From CAWDVH01 sp963805705 (lineage in GTDB: Bacteria; Actinomycetota; Actinomycetes; Streptosporangiales; Streptosporangiaceae), in contig CAWDVH010000005.1 of assembly GCA_963805705.1 (NCBI GenBank), positions 496,001 through 560,000 of the forward strand: DNA of 64,000 nt, written 5' to 3'. Below, piece by piece: positions 51,151-60,548 of the stretch. A program made the translations under genes and the position numbers. The notes beneath the pieces are model-generated. The model had not been told where the DNA came from and did no database searches. It worked only from the letters and a program-made list of their open reading frames with translations. The stretch's first letter is position 1; every line of letters starts with the position of its first letter.

Positions 51151-52188
51151 GTGGCGGATTCCGATCGCGAGCTGACGATTCCGGCGGACGGCTTCTGGCC
51201 CGCGCCGCAGATCCCGCAGCCCAACATCTACCCGATGGAGTGGCGGGTCGAGACGCAGAAGCTGGCCGAGATCTACCAGAAGTCCAAGCTGGCCGTCTGG
51301 AACCCGGCTGACCTGCCGTGGGACGGCCTGCGTGCCGAGGACTTCACCACCGAGCAGCGTCTCGGGATCATGTACTGGTTCTCGGTCCTGGCCAACTTCG
51401 ACGCCTCCGGGCCCGCGGTGTTCGCCCGCGCGACGATCCACGCGTTCGAGCAGCATGAGGAGGACCCGGTCCGCAAGTGCTTCTTCTCGATCACGCGGGA
51501 CGAGATGAACCACGAGGAGTGCTGCCAGCGCGCGATCGCGGCCCTGTGGCCGGGCGGCCCGCTGAACTGGACCCCGACGACCGACCTGGAGCGCGCCGCG
51601 CACAACAACATCGGATGGCTCTATCACAACGGCGGCCGTTACTGGAGCGGCTACAACAAGGCGGTCGGCAAGTACTCGCTGCCGGTACTGTTCACCAGCT
51701 TCATGATGGGCGAGATGGCGGCATCCACGCTATTTCGCGGAATGGCGTCGGGTACCACGCACCCGGTCTTCTCCGAGATGTTCAAGCGGATCGGCCGCGA
51801 CGAGTCACGGCACCTGCTGATCTGCATGACCATCCTGGAAAACGAGTGGCCGGGGCTGACCGACGATGTCAAGCTCACGATCACCCGCCAGCTCAGGGCC
51901 GGCTTCGTCTTCCTGTCGATGATCTTGTGGGAGCCCCCGGAGGGATTCTGGGACATCCCGCCCTATTTCCTGCCCAACCACCGGATCCTGATGAACCACG
52001 CGCGCGAGGCCGGCCTCGGCGTCCTGTCCTATGCGGACCAGGCCGAGAACTGGAAGCAGGCGATAGCCAAGATCCGCGTGATCGTGCAGCGCTGGGGGAT
52101 CGACTTCCCCGCCATCCCCGAGCTCGACATCGAGGGCGTGGACGTCTCGGCGGACATCAACCCCGAGGACATCATCCCGGTCTTCTGA
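51151..52188 (+). CDS. Diiron ferritin-like oxygenase/reductase-like protein
   Basis: A 345-residue all-helical protein. The diiron ligands are readable: Glu in TIHAFEQHEED, ExxH in TRDEMNHEECC, Glu in MMGEMAASTLF and ExxH in GRDESRHLLIC. The fold is that of ribonucleotide reductase R2, acyl-ACP desaturases and AurF-like N-oxygenases. The spacing and the HEEDPVRKCFFSITRDEMNHEE block do not match a standard R2, so I call no reaction. No R1 partner is adjacent. The GTG at 51151 follows GGAG by 7 bases. It is a single-gene transcript after a strong hairpin. Confidence 0.72.
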   Translation: MADSDRELTIPADGFWPAPQIPQPNIYPMEWRVETQKLAEIYQKSKLAVWNPADLPWDGLRAEDFTTEQRLGIMYWFSVLANFDASGPAVFARATIHAFEQHEEDPVRKCFFSITRDEMNHEECCQRAIAALWPGGPLNWTPTTDLERAAHNNIGWLYHNGGRYWSGYNKAVGKYSLPVLFTSFMMGEMAASTLFRGMASGTTHPVFSEMFKRIGRDESRHLLICMTILENEWPGLTDDVKLTITRQLRAGFVFLSMILWEPPEGFWDIPPYFLPNHRILMNHAREAGLGVLSYADQAENWKQAIAKIRVIVQRWGIDFPAIPELDIEGVDVSADINPEDIIPVF

Positions 52189-52333
52189 GCACGGGCCGTC
52201 AATGGCGTGCCGCGGCGGGATGCCGGACCGCCCGCCGCGACCACGCCGCGCCAGCGGCCCGATCTTGGCGACACCCGCGCGTGTCGCGCCGCGACGGTAC
52301 CCGCGCGGGGCCGCGCCCGGTAGCGTTCGGTGT

Positions 52334-53266
52334 ATGACAGCTACCGCGACGACAGAGGGCGGGAGCTCCGCCTGGATGCCCGACGCCCCGTTCGGGCGCA
52401 TGATGACCGCGATGATCACGCCCATGACCAGCGACGGCGCACTGGACTACGAGGGCGCGGCGCGCCTGGCCGAGCACCTGGTCGGCGACATGCGCAACGA
52501 CGGCCTGGTGATCAGCGGCACCACCGGCGAGTCCCCGACCACCACGGACGCCGAGAAAGACCGGCTGCTACGCACCGTGATCGAGGCGGTGGGGGACCGG
52601 GCCCGCGTGGTGGCCGGGGTCGGGACCAACGACACGGCGCACACCTGCGAACTCGCCCGGCAGGCAGAACGAGCTGGCGCCGCGGGACTGCTCGTCGTCA
52701 CGCCCTACTACAACAAGCCCCCGCAGAACGGCCTGCTGGCTCACTTCAGCAAGGTCGCGGACTCGACCGGGCTGCCGGTGCTGCTGTACGACATCCCGGG
52801 CCGGACCGGTACCCCGATCGCGACGCAGACCCTGATCCAGCTGGCCCGGCACCCGCGGATTGTCGGCGTAAAGGACGCTAAGGGCGATCTGCTCGCATCG
52901 TCGCTGGTGATGGCCGACACCGATCTGGCCTACTACTGCGGCGACGACCCGGTCAACCTGCCGTGGCTGGCGATCGGCGCGGCCGGGATGATCAGCGTGC
53001 ACGGCCACATTGTCGGCGACCGGCTGCACAAGATGATCGACGCCTACGAGGCCGGCGACGTGCGTGCCGCCCTCGTCATCCACCGAGACCTGCTGCCCGT
53101 CTACACGGGCATGACCCGAACCCAGGGAGTGATCACGACGAAGGCCGCCCTTGCCATGCTGGGCCTGCCGGGCGGGCCGGTGCGCCCGCCGCTCGCCGAC
53201 GCCACGCCGGCGGAAATCGAGCAGCTCCGCGCCGACCTTACGGCTGGAGGCGTGAAACTCCGGTGA
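52334..53266 (+). CDS. dapA: 4-hydroxy-tetrahydrodipicolinate synthase
   Basis: Condenses pyruvate with aspartate semialdehyde, first step of the diaminopimelate/lysine branch. The 310-residue TIM barrel has SGTTGESPT (residues 61-69), YYNKPPQNG, Tyr152 in LLYDIPGRTG and the Schiff-base Lys180 in VGVKDAKGDL. The ATG at 52334 has no ribosome site and may be close to the transcript start. It overlaps the RNase J gene by GTGA, an order seen in many actinobacteria. Confidence 0.93.
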   Translation: MTATATTEGGSSAWMPDAPFGRMMTAMITPMTSDGALDYEGAARLAEHLVGDMRNDGLVISGTTGESPTTTDAEKDRLLRTVIEAVGDRARVVAGVGTNDTAHTCELARQAERAGAAGLLVVTPYYNKPPQNGLLAHFSKVADSTGLPVLLYDIPGRTGTPIATQTLIQLARHPRIVGVKDAKGDLLASSLVMADTDLAYYCGDDPVNLPWLAIGAAGMISVHGHIVGDRLHKMIDAYEAGDVRAALVIHRDLLPVYTGMTRTQGVITTKAALAMLGLPGGPVRPPLADATPAEIEQLRADLTAGGVKLR

Positions 53267-54957
53267 GTCACCCGCACCCGGAGCTCGGGCCGCCGCCGCC
53301 CCTTCCCGCTGACGGCCTGCGCATTCTCGCGCTCGGCGGACTCGGCGAGATCGGCCGGAACATGACCGTCTTCGAGCACGCGGGCCGTCTGCTCATCGTG
53401 GACTGCGGCGTGCTGTTCCCCGACCCCGACCAGCCCGGAGTCGACCTGATCCTGCCGGACTTCTCCGCCCTGGCGGGCCGGCTGGACCAGATCGAGGCCA
53501 TTGTCCTGACGCATGCGCACGAGGACCATATCGGCGCGGTTCCCTACCTGCTGCGCCAGCGCCGGGACATTCCCCTGGTCGGGTCCCGGCTGACGCTCGG
53601 CTTTATCCGGAGCAAGCTCGTCGAGCACCGGATCACGCCTGAGGTCCGTGAGGTCGCCGAAGGTACCCGGCAGCCGTTTGGGCCATTTGATCTTGAATTT
53701 TTCGCCGTCAATCACTCCATCCCCGATGCGCTCGCGGTCGGCATCCGCACCAGCGCCGGGCTGGTCCTGCACACCGGCGACTTCAAGATGGACCAGCTGC
53801 CGCTGGACGGGCGCCTGACGGACCTGGGCGGGTTCGCGCGGCTCGGTGCCGAGGGCGTCGACCTGCTGATGGCGGACTCCACCAACGCCGAGGTTCCCGG
53901 CATCGTGACCAGCGAGCGCGCGATCGGCCCGGTGCTGGCCGAGACGTTCCGGGCGGCCGACCAGCGGATCATCGTGGCGTGCTTCTCCAGTCACGTGCAC
54001 CGGGTGCAGCAGGTGCTCGACACCGCGGCCGAGCACGGGCGCAAGGTCGCGCTCGTGGGCCGGTCGATGGTGCGCAACATGGGGGTCGCCCGCGAGCTCG
54101 GGTACCTGCACGTGCCGTCGGTGCCCGGCGGCCTCATCGTGGACATGCGCGACGCCGAGGAGCTGCCGCCCGACCAGATCGTGCTGATCTCCACCGGCTC
54201 GCAGGGCGAGCCGATGTCCGCGCTGTCGCGGATGGCCGGGCGCGATCATCAGATCAGGATCGCCGAGGGCGACACCGTGATCCTGGCGTCGTCCCTGGTC
54301 CCCGGCAACGAGACCGCGGTATCGCGGGTGATCAACGACCTGACCCGGCTCGGCGCGCGGGTGGTGCACAAGGGCAACGCGCTGGTGCACGTGTCCGGGC
54401 ACGCGCCGGCTGGCGAGCTGCTGTACGTGCTCAACCTGGTGCGGCCGAGCAACTTCATCCCCGTGCACGGGGAATGGCGGCACCTGCGGGCGCACGCCGG
54501 CCTGGCCGCGCAGACCGGGGTACCGCCGGAGAATATCGTGATCGCCGAGGACGGCGTCGTGATCGACCTGGTCGGCGGCCGGGCGACGGTCGTGGGCAAG
54601 GTCCACTGCGGTTACGTGTACGTCGACGGGCTGTCGGTGGGCGAGGTGACCGAGGCGTCACTGAAGGACCGGCTCATCCTGGGCGATGAGGGCTTTGTGT
54701 CGGTGGTCATCGTGGTCGACTCCACCTCGGGCAAGCTGGTGGCCGGACCCGAGATCCACGCCAGGGGATCGGGGATCGACGAGAGCGCGTTCGACGCGGT
54801 GCGGCCGCTGCTGGAGGAGGTACTCGCGCGGGCGGCCGCCGACGGGATCAACGACGTGCATCAGCTGCGGCAGCTCGTCCGGCGGACCGTCGGCAAGTGG
54901 GTCAGCGACAACTACCGGCGCCGGCCGATGATCATCCCGATGCTGGTCGAGGTCTGA
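53263..54957 (+). CDS. rnj: Ribonuclease J
   Basis: A 564-residue metallo-beta-lactamase/beta-CASP nuclease with 5'-3' exo- and endoribonuclease activity in mRNA decay and rRNA processing. The zinc motif is HAHEDH (84-89), preceded by GGLGEIGRNM and DCGVLFPD. HTGDFKMDQ, MADSTNAEVPG, SGHAPAGEL and VHGEWRHL supply the beta-CASP and remaining metal ligands. The C-terminal domain (VVIVVDSTSGKLVAGPEIHARG) is complete. Translation starts at a GTG overlapping the dapA stop. Confidence 0.95.
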   Translation: MSHPHPELGPPPPLPADGLRILALGGLGEIGRNMTVFEHAGRLLIVDCGVLFPDPDQPGVDLILPDFSALAGRLDQIEAIVLTHAHEDHIGAVPYLLRQRRDIPLVGSRLTLGFIRSKLVEHRITPEVREVAEGTRQPFGPFDLEFFAVNHSIPDALAVGIRTSAGLVLHTGDFKMDQLPLDGRLTDLGGFARLGAEGVDLLMADSTNAEVPGIVTSERAIGPVLAETFRAADQRIIVACFSSHVHRVQQVLDTAAEHGRKVALVGRSMVRNMGVARELGYLHVPSVPGGLIVDMRDAEELPPDQIVLISTGSQGEPMSALSRMAGRDHQIRIAEGDTVILASSLVPGNETAVSRVINDLTRLGARVVHKGNALVHVSGHAPAGELLYVLNLVRPSNFIPVHGEWRHLRAHAGLAAQTGVPPENIVIAEDGVVIDLVGGRATVVGKVHCGYVYVDGLSVGEVTEASLKDRLILGDEGFVSVVIVVDSTSGKLVAGPEIHARGSGIDESAFDAVRPLLEEVLARAAADGINDVHQLRQLVRRTVGKWVSDNYRRRPMIIPMLVEV

Positions 54958-54981
54958 ACGCCGGGTCTGAACGCCGGGGTC

Positions 54982-55410
54982 TCAGCGCAGGCCGTAGGCG
55001 CGGTGCACGTCGAATTCGTAGATCAGGCGCCCCTCATCGGCCATGGCGCGCAGGAACTGCTGCTCGTCCAGTTCCCGGCCGTACCACTGCAGCGGCCCGG
55101 CCGGCCGGCCCTGCATCTCGCGGAACAGCCGCACGTTCTCCGCGGCCGCGCCGGGCCCGTCGATGATGGTCACCGTCGTCTCCAGCGCCAGCCAGCTGAA
55201 GCCGGCGTCGAAGACGAACAGCGTGCACCGCGGATCCCGCCGCAGCCGCCTGGTCCGCACGCGGCTGGTTGTACCGCTGCTCCACACCCTGCCGTCGACC
55301 AGCGCCACGCCGACCCTGGCCACCTTGGCGGTGCCGTCGGTGGCGGTCGTGATCATGGCGGCTGAGTGATGGTCGGCCAGGTACCGGACCTCATCGTCAG
55401 ACAGGCTCAT
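54982..55410 (-). CDS. PPOX-family (pyridoxamine oxidase-like) protein
   Basis: A 142-residue split-barrel protein: DEVRYLADHHSAAMITTATDG at the start, VALVDGRVWSSGTTSRVRTRRLRRDPRCTLFVFD in the cofactor-binding core, and YEFDVHRAYGL at the end. The pattern fits the F420/FMN-dependent PPOX group of actinobacteria; the substrate is unknown. It converges on the RNase J gene with only 24 bp between the stops. Confidence 0.78.
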   Translation of the reverse strand: MSLSDDEVRYLADHHSAAMITTATDGTAKVARVGVALVDGRVWSSGTTSRVRTRRLRRDPRCTLFVFDAGFSWLALETTVTIIDGPGAAAENVRLFREMQGRPAGPLQWYGRELDEQQFLRAMADEGRLIYEFDVHRAYGLR

Positions 55411-55492
55411 GGCCCGAATCTACCGACTGCCGCCGTCCCCCGTGCCTGCCCGGCCCGCTCCGCCGTCCTGCGGGCGATGCGCGGGCGATGCC

Positions 55493-56194
55493 CTACGGCA
55501 GCTTCCAGTCGACGGGCTGGCCGCCGTGGCGCTCCAGCAGGGCGCTGGCGCGGCTGAAGGGCCGGGAGCCGAAGAAGCCCCGGTCGGCCGACATCGGGCT
55601 CGGGTGCGCCGACTCGACGAGCGGGACGCCGCGCAGGAGCGGGGCGAGGTTGCGGGCATCGCGTCCCCACAAGATGGCGACCAGCGGCGTGGGCCGCGCC
55701 GCCAGGGCCCTGATGGCCTGATCGGTGACTTCCTCCCACCCCTGGCCGCGGTGCGAGGCCGGCTTGCCGGGCTGGACCGTGAGAACCCTGTTCAGCAGGA
55801 GCACGCCGCGCTCGCTCCAGGGGGTCAGGTCGCCGGTCGCGGGCATCGGAAAGCCCAGGTCGGCGGTGTACTCGCGGAAGATGTTGATCAGGCTGCCGGG
55901 CAGCGGCCTGACGGTGGCGGCGACCGAGAAGCTCAGCCCGACCGGGTGGCCGGGGGTGGGATAGGGATCCTGGCCGACGATCAGCACCCGGACATCGTCG
56001 AAGGGCTGCTGGAAGGCGCGCAGGACGAGATCACCCGCGGGCAGGTACCGGCGACCCGCCGCGATCTGCGCTCGCAGGAAGTCGCCCATCGCGCTGATCT
56101 GCCCGGCGACCGGCTGGAGCGCGGTCGCCCAGCCCGCCTCGACGATCTCCGCCAACGCCCGTTCCGCCACGGGAAAGTACTCTAGCGGCGACAC
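55493..56194 (-). CDS. ung: Uracil-DNA glycosylase, family 1
   Basis: Removes uracil from DNA. The 233-residue protein has the water-activating GQDPYPTPGHPVGLSFSV, the FREYTADLGFP region, LLLNRVLTVQPGKP and the HPSPMSADRGFFGSRPF minor-groove loop with the catalytic His. The open frame runs on to 57403 but that is antisense to ftsK; the GTG at 56194 gives the normal family length. Only 33 bp separate it from the divergent ftsK start. Confidence 0.92.
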   Translation of the reverse strand: MSPLEYFPVAERALAEIVEAGWATALQPVAGQISAMGDFLRAQIAAGRRYLPAGDLVLRAFQQPFDDVRVLIVGQDPYPTPGHPVGLSFSVAATVRPLPGSLINIFREYTADLGFPMPATGDLTPWSERGVLLLNRVLTVQPGKPASHRGQGWEEVTDQAIRALAARPTPLVAILWGRDARNLAPLLRGVPLVESAHPSPMSADRGFFGSRPFSRASALLERHGGQPVDWKLP

Positions 56195-56227
56195 GCCGGG
56201 CAGCGCTCGTCCCGTGCGGGGCGGCCG

Positions 56228-59200
56228 ATGCTCGCTATCGTGAACATCATGGCGACTCGTGCGCCCAAGAGCGCTGCACGCCCTCGGGAGGGCACGACTG
56301 GACGCCCGCGGTCGGCGAGCACCTCGAAAGGGGCCGCCGCCCGGTCCGGCGGCCGCTCGGCGAAAGCCCGCCGGCCAGGCCCGCAGAAAGCCCGCGGCCG
56401 GCGGAAGCCCGCTCCCCGAAGCCGGGCCGGGCGGCGTCCTGAGCCGTCGGCGAACCCGATCGTCATCCTGGTCGGCTGGGTCAGCAGCGTCATCTCCGCC
56501 GCGTGGATGGCGCTCGCGCACACGGTCGGGCTCCTCGTGCGTGCTCTGGGGCGCAGCGCCAGGGACCTTGACCCCGCGCACCGCAGGGACGGGGCCGGGC
56601 TCGCTGTCCTGGCCGCCGCCTTCGTGACCGCCTTGGTGACGTGGTGGCATCTCGGCAGCCCGGTGGGCACGGGGCTCGGGGCCCTGGTCCGCGGGACATT
56701 CGGCTCCGGGGCCTGGACGATACCCGTCCTGCTGGGGCTGCTCGCCTGGCGGCTCCTTCGGCACCCGGACAAGAACGCCGATACCGCCCGCATGGTGATC
56801 GGCTGGACGGCCCTGATCATCGGCGCCCTCGGCCTGGTGCACATGGCCAACGGCACCCCAGGGCCGGCGGACGGCGCCGTCGCGATGCGGGCCGCTGGCG
56901 GGCTCGTCGGTTACGTGGCCTCGGCGCCCCTGGCCGCGGCGCTCACGCCGTGGGCCGCGGCCCCGCTGCTCGCCCTGCTGACCGGGTTCGGCGTTCTGGT
57001 CATCACCGGGACTCCGCTGCACCGGGTTCCTGGCCGGCTGGCCGAGGCGCTCGGATTCGTCCGCCGCGGCGGACGGCCTGCTGACGGGGCCGTAACTGAC
57101 GAGAGCGGCCAGGGGCTGGAGCCCAGGGGCCAGCTGAGCCGAGGGGCGCGCAGGCGCCAGCAGGCGCTCGAAGTGGGGGAGCACGAGCGGGCGTATGACA
57201 CCCCGCTGCTGGGCGGGACCATCAATCGCGGCTCGGCGGCCGGCCAGGACGCGGCCGCGGCGGCCGCGGCCCGCGCCCTGGCCGCCGACGGGGAGGCGAT
57301 GCCCGAGGCTCTCATGTTCGGGCCGGGCACGGGCCAGCCCGGCATGGGCCGCTCCGCCGCGTCGGCTGGGGCGGACGGCGCGCAGGAGGAGTCCTGGCGG
57401 CAATCGTGGTTCGGCCCGCAGGGTGATGCGGCCGCAGCCGCGCTGGGTGCCGCCGCGGCGGCCGGGGCGGAGAGCGGGTCGGCGCCGAAGAAGGCCGAGC
57501 AGCTGACCCTGGCCGCGTCCAGCGACGCCAGCTACACGCTGCCGCCGGCGGCCCTGCTGAAGCCGGGTACGGCGCCGAAGGCCAGGACGCGGGCCAATGA
57601 CACGATGGTCGAGGCGCTGTCGGTGGTGCTGGATCAGTTTGAGGTGGACGCCCAGGTGACCGGCTTCACCAGGGGGCCGACGGTGACCAGGTACGAGATC
57701 GAGCTTGGCCCGGCGGTGAAGGTGGAGCGGGTCACCGCGCTATCGAAGAACATCGCGTACGCGGTGAAAAGCGCGGACGTGCGGATCCTGTCCCCGATTC
57801 CCGGCAAGTCGGCCATCGGGGTGGAGATACCGAACACCGACCGGGAGATTGTCAGCCTGGGTGACGTGCTGCGCTCGCAGGTGGCGACGGCCGACCATCA
57901 CCCGATGGTGGTGGCGCTGGGCAAGGACGTCGAGGGCCGTACCGTCGTGGCCAACCTCGCGAAGATGCCCCACATGTTGATCGCCGGCGCCACGGGCGCG
58001 GGGAAAGCCCTGGCCCTGGACACGCCGATCCCAACACCAGACGGCTGGACCACGATGGGTGACGTTCACGTGGGGAGCCGAGTTTTCGACGAGACCGGCC
58101 AGCCGTGTACCGTCCTGGCCGCTACTGGCGTCATGCATGGTCGGCCGTGCTACGAGGTGGAGTTCAGCGACGGCACGGTCATCGTGGCCGACGCGGAGCA
58201 CCAGTGGCGTACGAGTACGGCTGGCGGGCGACAGAGGCACAAGCGCCCCCCGCGTGGCTTGCCGTACTGGCCCGCTGCAGATGTTCAGCGAGTGACCGAG
58301 CGAGCCGCCGCGGTATTGAGCGAACCGGATCAGCTCACGGGGACCGCCGCGGTGCTGGCTGACGTTGGTCAGCAATTCCGCCACGTGCTCTACCAGGCTG
58401 TCGTGCCAGAATTGCCGCGCGAGAGCTCGGATGTACGGTCGGAATACCGGCGCGGAGGAAGCTCTGTCCGCAGGTGGTCTCCGGCATATTCCCGTCACCT
58501 GATCTACAAGGCGCTAGCGGAGCACGTCAGCAGGCCAGCCGGATCAGGACGGGTCCATGCCGATGAAGGACCCGTCACGACGGAGCAGATTGCTGCATCA
58601 CTTCGCGTTCGTGGGGATGGCCGCGCCAACCACTCCGTCCAGCTATGCGGACCGCTGGATTACCCCGAGCAGGACCTTCTGCTTGCCCCGTACACCCTGG
58701 GCGCATGGCTCGGCGACGGCAACTCCGATTCGGCGACTATTACCAGTGCCGATGAGGAGATCCTGGCCGCGATTCGCAGTGACGGATACACGGTAACCAA
58801 GCAGAGCGCCCCGATGAAGTACGGGATCTCCGACCAGGACGGGCGGCGTCGGCGCCTGGCTGCCGGGGTCACTTTGGTCCGCCGGGGCATGAGCGTTGAG
58901 CGTGCCGCCGGCTGCGTCGGCATTGGGATCAGCGCCCTCCAGATGGCGGCTCGTGGCCTGGCTAGTCGCCGCCAGGTATCACAGGTCATCCCCGAAGAGC
59001 GGCTCGCAGCTTTCACCACTATTCATGGGCGCCTGGATCGGCTCGGGGTCCTTAAGAACAAGCACATCCCGGTCGAGTACCTGCATGCATCCGTTTCTCA
59101 GCGCCGCGCGCTGCTCGCCGGACTGCTTGACACTGATGGACATTGCAGCCGAAGCGGTGCCGTTGAGTTTGCCAATACGAATGAGCGACTGGCCCGTGAC

Positions 59201-60487
59201 ACGCTCGAACTGGTCCGTGGCCTGGGCTACAAGGCAAACCTTCGGACCAAGCCATGCAATGGACGCTACGAGCACAGTTCAATCTGCTACACGGTTAGCT
59301 TTACCGCGCATGACACGGTGTTCGCCCTCGGCCGCAAAGCGACTCGGCAGAGGCCTGTCGGCCCTGGAAGTCCTGCGCTGCGGCGGTACATCGTTGATGT
59401 TCGCCCGGTCGAGTCAGTGCCTGTTCGCTGCATTCAGGTGGACAGCTCCAGCAGGCTCTATCTCGCCAGCCACGCGTGCATTCCTACGCACAACTCAACC
59501 TGCATCAACGGGTTGATCACCTCGGTCCTGGTGCGTGCTACGCCGGATCAAGTGCGGATGATCCTGATTGACCCCAAGCGGGTGGAGCTGTCGGCCTACC
59601 AGGGGATACCGCACCTGATTACCCAGATCATCACCAACCCCAAGAAAGCGGCGGACGCGCTGCAGTGGGTGGTGGGGGAGATGGACCGGCGGTACGACGA
59701 TCTGGCGGCGTCGGGCTTCCGGCACATGGATGACTTCAACAAGGCGGTGCGGGCCTGGAAGCTGACCGCGCCGCCCGGCAGCGAGCGGGTCTACGTGCCG
59801 TACCCGTACCTGCTGGTGATCGTGGATGAGCTCGCGGACCTGATGATGATCTCGCCGCGGGACGTGGAGGACGCCGTCGTGCGGATCACGCAGCTGGCCA
59901 GGGCGGCCGGGATCCATCTGGTGCTGGCCACCCAGCGGCCGAGCGTGGATGTGGTGACGGGCCTGATCAAGGCGAACGTGCCGTCCCGGCTGGCGTTTGC
60001 TACCTCGAGCCTGACGGACAGCCGGGTGATCCTGGACCAGCCGGGTGCGGAGAAGCTGGTCGGCCAGGGTGACTCGCTGTTCCTGCCGATGGGCGCGAGC
60101 AAGCCGCTGCGCCTGCAGAACTGCTACGTCACCGAGAAGGAAATCCGGGACATCGTCGCGCACTGCAAGAAGCAGGGCGAGCCGGATTACCGGGAGGATG
60201 TCGCGGCGCCGGAAGGCCGCCAGCGCGACATCGACGCTGACATCGGGGACGACCTGGAGCTCCTGGTCCAGGCCGCGGAGCTCATCATCAGCACGCAGTT
60301 CGGGTCCACGTCGATGCTCCAGCGCAAGCTGCGGGTGGGCTTCGCCAAGGCCGGCAGGCTGATGGACCTGCTGGAAAGCCGCGGCGTCGTTGGCCCGAGC
60401 GAGGGCTCCAAGGCCCGCGACGTCCTGGTCAGGCCCGACGACCTGGCCGCACTGCTCAACTCGCTGCGCGGCGGCCCCGGCAGCTGA
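56228..60487 (+). CDS. ftsK: DNA translocase FtsK carrying an intein
   Basis: Septal DNA pump that clears chromosomes from the division site. After a basic Ala/Pro/Arg lead, four or five membrane helices lie between residues 75 and 260. A linker of 180 residues follows, then the alpha/beta motor. The motor P-loop is split by an intein: GATGAGK is followed by 496 foreign residues and then STCINGL. The Walker B is LLVIVDELADLMM; ATQRPSVDVVTGLIKANVPSRLAF and the gamma winged helix (ELIISTQFGSTSMLQRKLRVGFAKAGRLMD) are intact. Without the intein the protein is 923 residues. ATG at 56228 or 56249. Activity depends on intein splicing. Confidence 0.95.
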   Translation: MLAIVNIMATRAPKSAARPREGTTGRPRSASTSKGAAARSGGRSAKARRPGPQKARGRRKPAPRSRAGRRPEPSANPIVILVGWVSSVISAAWMALAHTVGLLVRALGRSARDLDPAHRRDGAGLAVLAAAFVTALVTWWHLGSPVGTGLGALVRGTFGSGAWTIPVLLGLLAWRLLRHPDKNADTARMVIGWTALIIGALGLVHMANGTPGPADGAVAMRAAGGLVGYVASAPLAAALTPWAAAPLLALLTGFGVLVITGTPLHRVPGRLAEALGFVRRGGRPADGAVTDESGQGLEPRGQLSRGARRRQQALEVGEHERAYDTPLLGGTINRGSAAGQDAAAAAAARALAADGEAMPEALMFGPGTGQPGMGRSAASAGADGAQEESWRQSWFGPQGDAAAAALGAAAAAGAESGSAPKKAEQLTLAASSDASYTLPPAALLKPGTAPKARTRANDTMVEALSVVLDQFEVDAQVTGFTRGPTVTRYEIELGPAVKVERVTALSKNIAYAVKSADVRILSPIPGKSAIGVEIPNTDREIVSLGDVLRSQVATADHHPMVVALGKDVEGRTVVANLAKMPHMLIAGATGAGKALALDTPIPTPDGWTTMGDVHVGSRVFDETGQPCTVLAATGVMHGRPCYEVEFSDGTVIVADAEHQWRTSTAGGRQRHKRPPRGLPYWPAADVQRVTERAAAVLSEPDQLTGTAAVLADVGQQFRHVLYQAVVPELPRESSDVRSEYRRGGSSVRRWSPAYSRHLIYKALAEHVSRPAGSGRVHADEGPVTTEQIAASLRVRGDGRANHSVQLCGPLDYPEQDLLLAPYTLGAWLGDGNSDSATITSADEEILAAIRSDGYTVTKQSAPMKYGISDQDGRRRRLAAGVTLVRRGMSVERAAGCVGIGISALQMAARGLASRRQVSQVIPEERLAAFTTIHGRLDRLGVLKNKHIPVEYLHASVSQRRALLAGLLDTDGHCSRSGAVEFANTNERLARDTLELVRGLGYKANLRTKPCNGRYEHSSICYTVSFTAHDTVFALGRKATRQRPVGPGSPALRRYIVDVRPVESVPVRCIQVDSSSRLYLASHACIPTHNSTCINGLITSVLVRATPDQVRMILIDPKRVELSAYQGIPHLITQIITNPKKAADALQWVVGEMDRRYDDLAASGFRHMDDFNKAVRAWKLTAPPGSERVYVPYPYLLVIVDELADLMMISPRDVEDAVVRITQLARAAGIHLVLATQRPSVDVVTGLIKANVPSRLAFATSSLTDSRVILDQPGAEKLVGQGDSLFLPMGASKPLRLQNCYVTEKEIRDIVAHCKKQGEPDYREDVAAPEGRQRDIDADIGDDLELLVQAAELIISTQFGSTSMLQRKLRVGFAKAGRLMDLLESRGVVGPSEGSKARDVLVRPDDLAALLNSLRGGPGS
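58007..59494 (+). other. Class 3-type intein with LAGLIDADG endonuclease in FtsK
   Basis: Intein residues 594-1089 of the precursor lie between Lys593 and Ser1090 of the Walker A motif. The first residue is Ala, not Cys. Block A is ALALDTPIPTPDGWTTMGDV. Block B has ADAEHQW with His658 and Trp660. The endonuclease motifs are LGAWLGDG (824-831) and LLAGLLDTDG (962-971). Block F has Cys1068 in VPVRCIQVD. Block G is ACIPTHN with Thr1087 and terminal His-Asn. Trp-Cys-Thr at these places with a non-nucleophilic first residue defines class 3 inteins, which splice through the block F Cys. Both endonuclease Asp residues are kept, so it may still be mobile. Confidence 0.88.
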
Positions 60488-60548
60488 GATTTAGCCCGGC
60501 AGCGGGCACCCGGATCTCGCTGCCGCCGCTAGCCTTGGAGGGCAGGCA

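Noticed and set aside
55493..57403. A 636-codon leftward frame covering ung and beyond
   Set aside because: Only the last 233 codons are Ung. The upstream part is antisense to ftsK and has the Arg/Gly/Pro-rich look of a shadow frame.
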